63,408 nucleotides of DNA from an uncultured Rhodanobacteraceae bacterium (GCA_937928755.1 CALEZI010000119.1:1-63408); one strand, 5' to 3'. Shown: positions 33,690 to 42,395, counted from the first letter of the stretch. Notes: generated by a model not told the origin, from the sequence alone. Numbers and translations: made by a program.

Positions 33690-34547
33690 ATGAACAGCAA
33701 ATATCTTTTGGGAACCGCAGTAGCCGCAGCGCTGATGTTCGGTGCGCAGGCTGCGTCGGCATGCGCGATCAACGCGTGGTCGTCGGCTACCGGACTGACG
33801 GTTGCCGATACCGGCGAACCGACCGCTGATTTCAAGCGTTACTCTGGTCGCTGCAGCCTGCGCGTTCAAAATGCCAGCACGCCGCGTTTTGTCACCGACA
33901 TCACGCCGAATGACGAAACCAGCTATCGCGTGCGTTTCTACTACTTCACTGGCAACATCAGCGGCGCTGCGGCGGACATCTTTCAGGCGCGCAACGGTAG
34001 CGGCACGAACATCATCCGAGTCACGCACGACGGGAACCAGTTGAGCTTCTCGACGACCAGCGGCGCCGCTCAAACCGTCACCGTGGTTGATAATCGTTAT
34101 TATTCCATCGAGCTCGCATGGGCTTCGGGTGCCGGGACCGGGTCGCTCACCGGCACGGTGACGGGCAACAGCGGCGGGGCCGTGAATGCCTCGGTTGCGG
34201 GCACGGTAAACTTCGCCAATCTGGCGAATGCAAGTGACCGCATCACCGAAGCGCGGATGGGCTTGATCAGTGGTGCCCCGACGGTCGCTGCGGCCGTCTT
34301 CTTCGATGAATTCGATTCGCGCCGAACGCAGAATCCGGGTCGACTGTGTCGAGGTGATGTTGGAGGCGGAGTCGGTGGTGTGACCGATGGCAACATCAAC
34401 GTTTCGGATCGTGTTGTGATCACCAACGAAATTCTGGAAACGGCGGTTGCTCTCGGGGCTCCGGACGTTACCGAAGACGGCCTCATCAACGTTTCTGACC
34501 GCGTTGCTGTGACCAACCTGATCCTCGACGGCGCCAGCTGCAACTGA
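33690..34547 (+). CDS. Secreted LamG-like protein with C-terminal dockerin-like module
   Basis: A 285-residue protein. The signal peptide MNSKYLLGTAVAAALMFGAQ ends near AASA. Residues about 30-215 resemble a LamG/concanavalin-like beta sandwich (TSYRVRFYYFTGNISG, DIFQARNGSGTNIIRVTHDG, YYSIELAWASGAGTGSLTG, AAVFFDEFDSRRTQNPGR). Residues 220-284 hold a duplicated calcium-loop motif: TDGNINVSDRVVITNEIL and DVTEDGLINVSDRVAVTNLI, 30 residues apart, bracketed by Cys220 and Cys284. The second loop matches D-x-T-x-D-G-x-I-x-x-x-D of type I dockerins; the first has a Gly-rich insertion. It is first of a three-gene operon. Confidence 0.75.
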   Translation: MNSKYLLGTAVAAALMFGAQAASACAINAWSSATGLTVADTGEPTADFKRYSGRCSLRVQNASTPRFVTDITPNDETSYRVRFYYFTGNISGAAADIFQARNGSGTNIIRVTHDGNQLSFSTTSGAAQTVTVVDNRYYSIELAWASGAGTGSLTGTVTGNSGGAVNASVAGTVNFANLANASDRITEARMGLISGAPTVAAAVFFDEFDSRRTQNPGRLCRGDVGGGVGGVTDGNINVSDRVVITNEILETAVALGAPDVTEDGLINVSDRVAVTNLILDGASCN

Positions 34548-34566
34548 TAACCAGGAGATTCCAGTC

Positions 34567-35001
34567 ATGCGTAAATTCATTTGCTCCATCGCGCTCTGCG
34601 CGGCCTCGGTTTCGGTTGCTCACGCCGATCAGTTGATCTTCTCGGCTGACAAGAGCGGCGGTTCTCGTGTTGCCGCGATCGACTACGTCAGCAACGGTGA
34701 AGCCGTCGCGTTCCAGTTCAACATCAGCGTCCCTGGTGGCGCCGACGCGAAAGTCAATCTGAAGTCGTGCGTTGCTGCACTTCCAAAGTCGCACGCGGGT
34801 CAGTGCTCTTTCGCCAAGGGCCAAATCATCGGCATCGTTTACAGCGACACGAATGAACTCCTGCCAAAGGGCGTCATCAACGTCGGTACCGTGTCTGTTC
34901 AGTCGAAGGCTGCCGGTGACTTGGGAGTTGCCAATTTCGTGGCGGTGAATCGTGAGGGCGCCCCGATTGATTCAAGTGTGGCCGGTTCAGCCACCAAGTA
35001 A
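34567..35001 (+). CDS. Small secreted protein, cohesin-like fold (tentative)
   Basis: A 144-residue protein. MRKFICSIALCAASVSVAHA is a clear signal peptide. The mature part has alternating strands AVAFQFNISVPGGADAKVNL, GQIIGIVYSDTNELLPKGVI and NVGTVSVQSKAAGDLGVANF, reminiscent of a single cohesin domain, but without a decisive motif. Two Cys (in LKSCVAA and AGQCSFA) could pair. AGGAG precedes the ATG. It follows the dockerin-like gene by 19 bases and precedes the cohesin-like/IPTL gene by 32, so the three are probably one operon. Confidence 0.55.
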   Translation: MRKFICSIALCAASVSVAHADQLIFSADKSGGSRVAAIDYVSNGEAVAFQFNISVPGGADAKVNLKSCVAALPKSHAGQCSFAKGQIIGIVYSDTNELLPKGVINVGTVSVQSKAAGDLGVANFVAVNREGAPIDSSVAGSATK

Positions 35002-35033
35002 ACACATAAATTCATGAGTCGGAGTGACTAAAA

Positions 35034-36797
35034 ATGAAAATAATGTCTAAAGCCCTGCTTGCTCTCAGCGTTGGCCTTTGCTTCAGTGCAACGGTGGGCG
35101 CTCAGAGCATGTCCGTCGGAAACGCCACCGGTTCGCCGGGTGGCGCAACCACTCCGGCGCAGGTCCCGGTAACGTTCACACGCAACCCCGCCGCCCCGGT
35201 GGCGGATTTCGGCTTTCGCGTCTCGTACCCGACGGCCAATCTGAACGCCACAGTTGCGCCCGCCAACGGAGGAAGCTGCTCTGTCAACGACGGCACTGGG
35301 CGGGTGACGGTTCTGGCCCCGGCTGGTCAGACCGATATTGCAACGGGTGTTTACTGCAACATCACCTTCACGATTGATGCGGCCGCGCCGGCACCAAGCA
35401 CGCAGAATCTGGTTCTCAGCACGGAACCGGGTGGCTGTGTGGATACCACGCCGGCTGCAGTGAACTGCACCTTGGTGAATGGCGCAATCACCGTGACGGG
35501 TGCCGTGACTCCGGTCGGCCCGAGCATCGCCTACAACCCGGCAGCCGGTGGTTCGGCTGGCACGGGTGGCCCGGTGAACTTCACCGGCGTTGGCGCCGTC
35601 GGTTCGACTGGTGCGGGCCAGATCGTTGCCACACCTTCGGGTGGCGCGGTTGCCGGCACTCAGACCACGGTTGGCAACTTCACGCTGTCCGGTGCTGATG
35701 CCGCCAATTTTGCGGTGACCAGTGCAGCCACGTTGACGTTCACGCAGGGTAACAACACTGCGCAGAACATCAACATGACCTGCACCGCTGGCGCTGCTGC
35801 GCGCACGGCGAATCTGCAGGCCACCGAGACCATCACCGGTGGTGCCACCAGTCAGCGCTTCTGGGTGCTCAATTGCCCGGCGGGTTCTGCTGCTGCGGTG
35901 CCGCCGACGATCACTTATGCACCGGGAATTGGTTCGACGACCAATATCGCCGCGGGCGCTTCAACCCTCATCAACGTCGGCTGCCCGACGGATGGTTCGG
36001 CGTGTAACGGTTCCGGTACGGGTCTTGCAGCAACGTCGCGTCTGGAGAACCTGCGTGCGAACTACTCGGGCCCGATGTTCAGCCCGATTCCGACCATGGT
36101 TTGCCAGTTCGTTTCCGAGGCCGGTGGCGCAGTGGCGTCGCCGCGCGACTACCTCGCGGGTGGTCCGGATCAGGGTGACATCAGCTGCACCTGCCCCGCC
36201 AACACCACGAGTCTGCCCAACGAGCCGTTCCTGGTGCAGGTCGACGAACGCATCCCGGCTTCGGCGGCTGCGATCACGGCAACCCGCAACTTCACTATCG
36301 TTTGCGGTGGTCCGCCGCCGGTGTGCCCGACGGTGGTGTATGCCAACTTCGCTGCAGGCTCCACGGTCAACCTGACCAACGGTGGTGCGGCCAGTCAGGT
36401 GACGTCGGTCACGGCGGTGGGCGGCAGCAACGGCGTCAGCCAGACGATCACTTGCGCCACCAGCAACGTTTCGGCCGGTTCGACCTTTACGGTGACGACC
36501 AGTCCGACCCCGCTGATTGCCAGCACCATCCCGGCGCTGGGTGGTACGGTTTCGGCAGCCTGCACCAACTCCGCAACCACCACGGGCACGGCCACGCTGA
36601 CTTGCACCGGCACCTCGGTCACCACGGGTTGCGCGTCGACGGCAACCTTCACGCTGTCCTGCCCGGGCCAGGGCGTTCCGCCCCCGCCGGGTGAGTTCAC
36701 GCCGGTCCCGGCGATGAGCGAGCAGGGCCGCATCCTGCTGGCAGCACTGGTTCTGCTGCTCGGTCTGGGTGTCGTCGGCTTCCGCATGCGCGGCTGA
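35034..36797 (+). CDS. Secreted protein with cohesin-like domain, three repeats and IPTL-CTERM-like tail
   Basis: A 587-residue protein. The signal peptide MKIMSKALLALSVGLCFSAT is followed by SMSVGNATGSPGGATTPAQV and ADFGFRVSYPTANLNATVA, the opening of a cohesin-like domain (about 25-155). From about 163, 291 and 432 come three copies of an approximately 120-residue repeat (PSIAYNPAAGG, PPTITYAPGIG, CPTVVYANFAAGS), also found in the 10998-14645 autotransporter. Residues 557-587 read VPAMSEQGRILLAALVLLLG then a basic end FRMRG, the plan of IPTL-CTERM sorting signals, with Q where W is usual. Probably anchored to or processed at the envelope. An intrinsic terminator follows. Confidence 0.72.
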   Translation: MKIMSKALLALSVGLCFSATVGAQSMSVGNATGSPGGATTPAQVPVTFTRNPAAPVADFGFRVSYPTANLNATVAPANGGSCSVNDGTGRVTVLAPAGQTDIATGVYCNITFTIDAAAPAPSTQNLVLSTEPGGCVDTTPAAVNCTLVNGAITVTGAVTPVGPSIAYNPAAGGSAGTGGPVNFTGVGAVGSTGAGQIVATPSGGAVAGTQTTVGNFTLSGADAANFAVTSAATLTFTQGNNTAQNINMTCTAGAAARTANLQATETITGGATSQRFWVLNCPAGSAAAVPPTITYAPGIGSTTNIAAGASTLINVGCPTDGSACNGSGTGLAATSRLENLRANYSGPMFSPIPTMVCQFVSEAGGAVASPRDYLAGGPDQGDISCTCPANTTSLPNEPFLVQVDERIPASAAAITATRNFTIVCGGPPPVCPTVVYANFAAGSTVNLTNGGAASQVTSVTAVGGSNGVSQTITCATSNVSAGSTFTVTTSPTPLIASTIPALGGTVSAACTNSATTTGTATLTCTGTSVTTGCASTATFTLSCPGQGVPPPPGEFTPVPAMSEQGRILLAALVLLLGLGVVGFRMRG

Positions 36798-36820
36798 GTT
36801 GTACTGACATCGTAGTATCG

Positions 36821-36853
36821 GAAGGGGCCCGCGAGGGCCCCTTCTGCTTTTTG
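36821..36853 (+). terminator. Intrinsic terminator of the dockerin/cohesin-like operon
   Basis: A perfect 10-bp stem GAAGGGGCCC / GGGCCCCTTC around GCGA, then TGCTTTTTG. It ends the operon 24 bases past the last stop. Confidence 0.92.
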
Positions 36854-36902
36854 CGATCTCCGTTGAAGTGCACAACGTGCTACAGAACTGAGTCGGATTG
36901 AT

Positions 36903-36973
36903 ACCGTTCGGGCTGAGCCTGTCGAAGCCCAGGCGAATGAGGCCGGACCTTCAACAAGCTCAGGGCGAACGGT
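36903..36973. repeat. Inverted GTTCGGGCTGAGC repeat upstream of glmS
   Basis: The left arm ACCGTTCGGGCTGAGCCTGT plus CGAA (36903-36926) pairs imperfectly with the right arm TTCAACAAGCTCAGGGCGAA plus CGGT (36950-36973). The motif GTTCGCCCTGAGC...TCGAA is a repeat seen between genes in many GC-rich bacteria. The rest of the 342-base gap up to glmS shows no gene and must hold the glmS promoter. Confidence 0.8.
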
Positions 36974-37139
36974 CTCCGTGCTGCAAAACCTGCCATGCGA
37001 TTGGCCGCGGCTGCCCGAACAGCCGAGAACCTCCGCGGTTAGACTTCGGTTATGTGCTTTAACTCTGCCTCGAAAGTCACGAGGCTCGTTTCAATCCATT
37101 GGGGCTGTAGCGACGGCCGATGCCCCAGGAGACCATCCA

Positions 37140-38972
37140 ATGTGCGGAATCGTCGGAATCGCGGCACGCAAGAATGTTGTCCCTTTGCTTATTGATGGTC
37201 TGAAGGCTCTGGAGTACCGGGGTTACGACTCGGCCGGACTCGCACTGTTGACAACCGAAGGGCTGCGTCGCCTGCGCACGCCGGGGAAGGTCCGCGAGTT
37301 GCAGGCGCTTTACGACAGTTCGCCGGTTTCTGCGGAAACCGGGATCGCACACACGCGTTGGGCGACCCACGGAGTTCCGAGTGAGCGCAATGCGCATCCA
37401 CATACCTCATGCGAGCGGGTATCGGTGGTGCACAACGGCATCATCGAGAATCACGAGTCCCTGCGAGCGGAACTGATTGGCTTGGGTTATGGCTTCGATT
37501 CGGATACCGACACCGAGGTGGTTGCTCATCTGATCGAACATCACCTCAGGTCCGATGGCAACTTGCTCAAGGCCGTACAGGCAGCGATACAACGATTCGA
37601 CGGCGCTTACGCGATCGCCGTGGTGGCCACCGACGCCCCGCATGAGGTGGTAGGCGCCAGACGCGGCTCACCGATGGTGGTCGGCGTCGGCGACGGCGCG
37701 CAGTACCTTGCCTCTGACATCTACGCGCTGCTCGGCGAAACGCGGCGCTTCATCTATTTGAACGACGGCGATCTGGTTCATCTGACGCCAGACAGCATCA
37801 CCATCCGCGACGAAACCGGCGCCCAGGTTTCGCGAACGATCAAGGAAGCACAGTTTCGACCGGATGCCGTCGAACGCGGTCAGTACAGCCACTACATGCT
37901 CAAGGAAATCCATGAGCAACCGCAGGCCATCGCCGACACCCTGGAGGGCAGGCTGGCGCGCGGCCGCATCCTCACCGAAATTTTCGGACCCGGCGCCCGC
38001 GCGCTGTTGCAGCAAATCAAGGCAGTGCAGATCGTCGCCTGCGGTTCCAGCAACCACGCCGCGCAAGTCGCGCGCTACTGGATCGAAGCGTTTTCCGGCA
38101 TTCCGTGCATTGCCGAGATCGCCAGCGAGTACCGTTATCGGCAGGCTGCCGTTCCTGCCGAAACGCTGTTGGTAACGGTGTCGCAGTCCGGTGAGACATC
38201 GGATACGCTTGCCGCGTTACAACATGCGTCGACCCGCGGCTACCTCGCGCGCCTGGCCATTTGCAATGTGCCCGAGAGCTCCCTGGTCCGTGCCAGCGAA
38301 CTGGTCCTGATGACCCGCGCAGGCCCCGAGATCGGCGTCGCATCGACCAAGGCTTTCATGACACAACTGGTGGCGCTGGCCCTGCTGGCGTTGGAAATTG
38401 GCCGCGCCAAGGGCATGAACGAAGACCGCTATCGCGACGCGGTGCGCGAACTGGAACTGTTGCCGGCCGCAATCCAGCGAGTGCTGGAACTCGACGACCA
38501 GATCGAGCGCATGGCGCAATGTTTTGCCGACAAGCACCACGCGCTGTTCCTGGGCCGCGGCGTGCAGTTTCCGATCGCCATGGAAGGTGCGCTGAAACTC
38601 AAGGAAATCAGTTACATCCACGCAGAGGCTTATCCCGCCGGCGAGCTCAAGCACGGCCCGCTGGCACTGGTGGACAGCGACATGCCGGTGATCGCTGTGG
38701 CGCCGAACGACGAGCTGCTGGAGAAGCTCAAGAGCAATATCCAGGAAGTGCGCGCGCGCGGTGGACAGATGTTCGTGTTTGCCGACGCGCAGGTCGCCGA
38801 GGCGATGAACAGCGACCGCTCGCATGTCATCGCGGTCCCGAGCGTGGGTGCCTTCGTTGCGCCCATGCTGTACACCGTGCCGATGCAGTTGCTGGCGTAC
38901 CACGTCGCGGTGCTGAAAGGCACCGACGTCGACCAGCCGCGTAATCTGGCGAAAAGTGTGACGGTGGAATAG
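37140..38972 (+). CDS. glmS: Glutamine-fructose-6-phosphate aminotransferase
   Basis: A 610-residue protein starting MCGIVGIAARKNVVPLLIDG, with Cys1 exposed after Met removal. EYRGYDSAGLALL, AHTRWATHGVPSERNAHPHT and VVHNGIIENHESLRAELIGL form the glutaminase. The two SIS domains include ACGSSNHAAQVARYWIEAFS, VSQSGETSDTLAALQHA, KAFMTQLVALALL and the C-terminal PRNLAKSVTVE. It makes glucosamine-6-phosphate for peptidoglycan and LPS. The start at 37140 is preferred to an upstream in-frame start because Cys must follow the initiator Met. A tandem repeat array follows. Confidence 0.98.
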   Translation: MCGIVGIAARKNVVPLLIDGLKALEYRGYDSAGLALLTTEGLRRLRTPGKVRELQALYDSSPVSAETGIAHTRWATHGVPSERNAHPHTSCERVSVVHNGIIENHESLRAELIGLGYGFDSDTDTEVVAHLIEHHLRSDGNLLKAVQAAIQRFDGAYAIAVVATDAPHEVVGARRGSPMVVGVGDGAQYLASDIYALLGETRRFIYLNDGDLVHLTPDSITIRDETGAQVSRTIKEAQFRPDAVERGQYSHYMLKEIHEQPQAIADTLEGRLARGRILTEIFGPGARALLQQIKAVQIVACGSSNHAAQVARYWIEAFSGIPCIAEIASEYRYRQAAVPAETLLVTVSQSGETSDTLAALQHASTRGYLARLAICNVPESSLVRASELVLMTRAGPEIGVASTKAFMTQLVALALLALEIGRAKGMNEDRYRDAVRELELLPAAIQRVLELDDQIERMAQCFADKHHALFLGRGVQFPIAMEGALKLKEISYIHAEAYPAGELKHGPLALVDSDMPVIAVAPNDELLEKLKSNIQEVRARGGQMFVFADAQVAEAMNSDRSHVIAVPSVGAFVAPMLYTVPMQLLAYHVAVLKGTDVDQPRNLAKSVTVE

Positions 38973-39060
38973 CGCGGCGCCCTCGCCGAACGTCAACGAA
39001 TACGTTGATCTCAAATTGGATCGCATCGTGCGCCCACGATCGCATGTTCCATGAAAGTCA

Positions 39061-39695
39061 CGGTCGCCCCTGTTGGTGCGCTTGTTCGCGCATCGAACCT
39101 GTGGGAGCGGGTTTATCCCGCGACAGCGCTCGCGGAATAAATCCGCTCCCACAGTAAAACCAATGCTTTACGGCATGCTCGGTAAGAGTCACGGTCGCCC
39201 CTGTCGGTGCGCTTGTTCGCGCATCGAACTTGTGGGAGCGGGTTTATCCCGCGACAGCGCTCGCGGAATAAATCCGCTCCCACAGTAAAACCAATGCTTT
39301 ACGGCATGCTCGGTAAGAGTCACGGTCGCCCCTGTCGGTGCGCTTGTTCGCGCATCAAACTGGCGGCGACCATGTGGACTGCTTTTTCTGTCCGCAAAGG
39401 ACGCTAAGGACGCAAAGAGAGCCAAGAACCAGGGTGTTGATGTTGTGCTGGCATTGCCCTTTGCGTCCTTTGCGGAAAAAGCTCTTCTTTCAGATACTTG
39501 AGTTATGTTTGGTGAGTGCTGGTCGCCCCTGTCGGTGCGCTTGTTCGCGCATCGAACTTGTGGGAGCGGGTTTATCCCGCGACAGCGCTCGCGGAATAAA
39601 TCCGCTCCCACAGTAAAACCAATGCTTTACGGCATACTCGGTAAGAGTCCCGGTCGCCCCTCTCGGTTCGCGTACTGCCGTCGCGTGCCGAGCCC
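39061..39695. repeat. Tandem array of modular repeats, order A-A-B-A plus partial
   Basis: Unit 1 (type A) spans 39061-39191, unit 2 (A) 39192-39322, unit 3 (B) 39323-39520, unit 4 (A) 39521-39650, and a degenerate fifth left module begins at 39651. All units start GGTCGCCCCTGTCGGTGCGC TTGTTCGCGCATC and end GGTAAGAGTC or GGTGAGTGC. Type A cores are imperfect palindromes (TGTGGGAGCGGGTTTATCCC ... GGAATAAATCCGCTCCCACA). The type B core is the TCCGCAAAGGACGC hairpin. Units 1 and 2 are nearly identical, suggesting recent duplication. The array fills the glmS-pat gap. Confidence 0.95.
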
Positions 39696-42056
39696 CTACA
39701 ACGTCAGCGTCAGCCGTACCAGGTGGTCCCGCAACTGCTCGTGGAAACCCAGTTTGCGCGCCAGCGCGCGCATCGGCAGGTTCTCCGGAAGCGTATCGCC
39801 ATGCATCTGGCGCATGCCGGCGGCGCGAGCCAGTTCGATGATGCGTGCCAGCAGGCGCGTGCCGAGGCCCTGGCCGGAGAGCTGTTTCGGAATCACGATG
39901 GCAAATTCGGCGCTGCCGGGGCCCGGGTCGAAGCTGGCGCGGACCACGCCGAACAGGCGCGACTGGCCGGGCGGTTCCTGATCGGCCAGAACCAGCGCGA
40001 TTTCGCGGTCGTAGTCCAGTTGCGTGAGGCGCGCGGCGAGGTCGTGGGTCAGCGATTTCAGCGGGAACAGGAAGCGCATGCGCACTTCGTCCGGACTCAA
40101 TTGGGTAAAGCCGATCTGCAATTGCGCTTCGTCCTCGGCACGGATGGCGCGCAGCAGCAGTTGCTGGCCGTCCGCCAGAGTGATCGGCGTGCTCATCGAC
40201 CACGGGTAGGGCGCAAACGCTGTGAGCGCGCGCTGTGGCAACGCTGTCCACTCGAATTGCAGGTGGGCCTCAATCTCACCTCCGCCCGCCGCGTGTACCC
40301 CTTCCAGTTCCAAACGCCGGATTTCGGTACGCGCCAGCATCAACTCGGCCAGCACCAGCAGGTGGCCGTGCAACGTGGCGCGCAGATCCGTGTGGGCGTG
40401 CTGCTCGCCCCAGCCGCGATCGATCAGGCGGTCGATCCGCAGGCGATCGAGCGGCAGGCATTCGACATGTCTGCGACCCGCGCTCTCGGCGATTGCGTAA
40501 GGTCCCAGCGTCTCATGGCAACGCAAGCCGATGCTCGGATGCTGCCCGGCCCGAGCAGGATCGAACTGCACATCGATGCCGAGCATGCCCAACAGGGCTT
40601 GCCCCAGGCGACGTGGATCGCTGCCTTGCTGCATCACTGACCGCGAGATGGCCTCACGGTCGAGTGCCGGCCAGCGCAACAACGGCGGTGGCGTCTGCAT
40701 CAGCTCCGCCTTCTGGCGGAAATAGCGCCGGTTGAGGCCATATGCACGCACGGCTGCTTCGGGCGTGGGAAATGCCGCGATGCCGCGTTCACCGAGAATC
40801 CGCCGCGCCTGCTGTTGCTCGGCACCGGCAAAGGCGGCCAGTACCAGCGCCTCTCCGGGAGGCACGGGATCCAGTGCCTGCGCGATGTCGCGACCATTGC
40901 TGAAACTGGTCGGGTGGTGCAACAGCAGCACCACATCGGTGCCGGAATCCGCGGCCAGTGCCGCTACCGCGCTGGCGTAGCGTTCGGGGCCGGCATCGCG
41001 CATCAGGTCAAGAGGATTGCCGACCTGCGAGCGCGGTGGCAGCAGGGCGCGCAGGCGTTCGCACGTTTCGGCGCTGGGTTGCGCCAATGCGCCGCCGATG
41101 TTCATCGCCGCATCGGCAGCCAGCGCCCCGAGTGCGCGACCATTGCCGGCAATCGCGAAGCGCTGGCCGGCATGTGGCCAGGCTGGCAAATCGACGTTGG
41201 CGGCGGCGCAGAACTCTTCGAGGTCCTGCGCCTGCAGCATGCCCGCCCGAGCGAACGCGGCGCGATGGATGTCGTCCGACAGCTCTGCTGCCGGGTCGTG
41301 CGGCATGCGCCCGGCCTCGTGCGGCTTCAGGATCACCAACGGCTTGCGAAATGCCAGCGCGCGCGCCGCCGACAGCAGGCGCCGCGCATTCGCCAGCGTT
41401 TCCACGTGCACCAGCACCGCGCGGGTGCCGCCATCGCCGGCAAACCAGTCCAGACAGTCGGCGAGATCCACATCGACTTCATCGCCCAGGCTGATCAGCG
41501 CCGACATGCCGATGCCGCGTGTCGCTGCCCAATCGGCGATGACACCGGCAACCGCGCCCGACGATGCCACGAAGCCGATGCCGCCGGCCGGCGGCAGTGC
41601 CGGGCACAGGCTCAGGTTCATGCCGATTCGCGACAGCGTAAGTCCCTGGCTGGCCGGGCCGATGATGCGCAGCCCGGTGCGTTTGGCTTGCCGCTGCAGA
41701 CGTTTGAGCAGACTGGCCCTGGATGCCCAGAACCAATCGCTCTCGGTCGCAATGCCGACAACCACCGCGCCGCCGCATTGTCGACGACCGAGCTTGTCGA
41801 TGATGTCGGCGACGCTGCCCCACGGCGCCAGCACCATCGCCAGATCGATGCCGTCGGGCAGTTCCGAAACATCGCTCAGGCACCTGCGACCGAACACTTC
41901 AGATCGACGCGGATTGACCAGATGCACTTCACCGTCGAATTGTGCATCCAGCGCCTGTCGTGTGAATGGGCTTCCGAGCGATTCCGGTTGATCGCTGGCG
42001 CCGATCAGCGCAATCGAGCGTGGGGCCAGCAAGCGGTCAAGCGAGTGATTGGCCAT
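39696..42056 (-). CDS. Pat/YfiQ-type protein lysine acetyltransferase (acyl-CoA-synthetase-like plus GNAT)
   Basis: A 786-residue protein. N-terminal CoA-binding Rossmann domain: SLDRLLAPRSIALIGASDQP and VHLVNPRRSEVFGRRCLSDV. Succinyl-CoA-ligase-like domains follow (GPASQGLTLSRIGMNLSLCP, GFVASSGAVAGVIADWAATR, GDEVDVDLADCLDWFAGDGG). The segment about 450-615 corresponds to the ATP-grasp region but is short and lacks recognisable ATP-binding residues. About 617-786 is a GNAT domain (LLRAIRAEDEAQLQIGFTQL, AIVIPKQLSGQGLGTRLLAR with the QGLGTRL acetyl-CoA loop). In Salmonella, Pat acetylates and inactivates Acs. The gene is monocistronic and convergent with glmS across the repeat array. Confidence 0.9.
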   Translation of the reverse strand: MANHSLDRLLAPRSIALIGASDQPESLGSPFTRQALDAQFDGEVHLVNPRRSEVFGRRCLSDVSELPDGIDLAMVLAPWGSVADIIDKLGRRQCGGAVVVGIATESDWFWASRASLLKRLQRQAKRTGLRIIGPASQGLTLSRIGMNLSLCPALPPAGGIGFVASSGAVAGVIADWAATRGIGMSALISLGDEVDVDLADCLDWFAGDGGTRAVLVHVETLANARRLLSAARALAFRKPLVILKPHEAGRMPHDPAAELSDDIHRAAFARAGMLQAQDLEEFCAAANVDLPAWPHAGQRFAIAGNGRALGALAADAAMNIGGALAQPSAETCERLRALLPPRSQVGNPLDLMRDAGPERYASAVAALAADSGTDVVLLLHHPTSFSNGRDIAQALDPVPPGEALVLAAFAGAEQQQARRILGERGIAAFPTPEAAVRAYGLNRRYFRQKAELMQTPPPLLRWPALDREAISRSVMQQGSDPRRLGQALLGMLGIDVQFDPARAGQHPSIGLRCHETLGPYAIAESAGRRHVECLPLDRLRIDRLIDRGWGEQHAHTDLRATLHGHLLVLAELMLARTEIRRLELEGVHAAGGGEIEAHLQFEWTALPQRALTAFAPYPWSMSTPITLADGQQLLLRAIRAEDEAQLQIGFTQLSPDEVRMRFLFPLKSLTHDLAARLTQLDYDREIALVLADQEPPGQSRLFGVVRASFDPGPGSAEFAIVIPKQLSGQGLGTRLLARIIELARAAGMRQMHGDTLPENLPMRALARKLGFHEQLRDHLVRLTLTL

Positions 42057-42186
42057 GGGCAGGAGCCAAGTGTGACGCGCAAGATTAACCCGATGACAGC
42101 TGCAGTTGGCGACAGTTGTGTGTCTGTCGCGCTTGCTCGGAGCTGTGCCGGGCCCGCGGAGTCCTGGTCACCCATCGCAGTGTGCC

Positions 42187-42240
42187 TGTGGGGAGCGGGT
42201 TACCCCGCGAAAGCTGTCGCGGAATGAATCCGCTCCCACA
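42187..42240. repeat. Solo type A palindromic core
   Basis: TGTGGGGAGCGGGTTACCCC GCGA pairs with TCGCGGAATGAATCCGCTCC CACA. It has the type A core without the left and right modules, followed by half-repeats CGCTCCCACATCAA to about 42270. It lies in the 339-base divergent gap between pat and the symporter gene, the rest of which shows no gene. Confidence 0.88.
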
Positions 42241-42395
42241 TCAACTACAACCTTCGCTCCCACATCAAGGCCCCACCACCGCTTCCACTTCAGTACAACC
42301 ACTTGTCCGGAGGTCTCGTCGCACTCAGGTGCTCGTGTAAACTCGCCCTCGCGCGCCGCCGCACCCGTCCATCACGATCCCGGAGGGCCGTACCG

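Noticed and set aside
36975..37139. glmS leader as a glmS ribozyme/riboswitch
   Set aside because: The glmS ribozyme is confined mainly to Gram-positives, and I see no matching core; the leader contains only a dispersed repeat.
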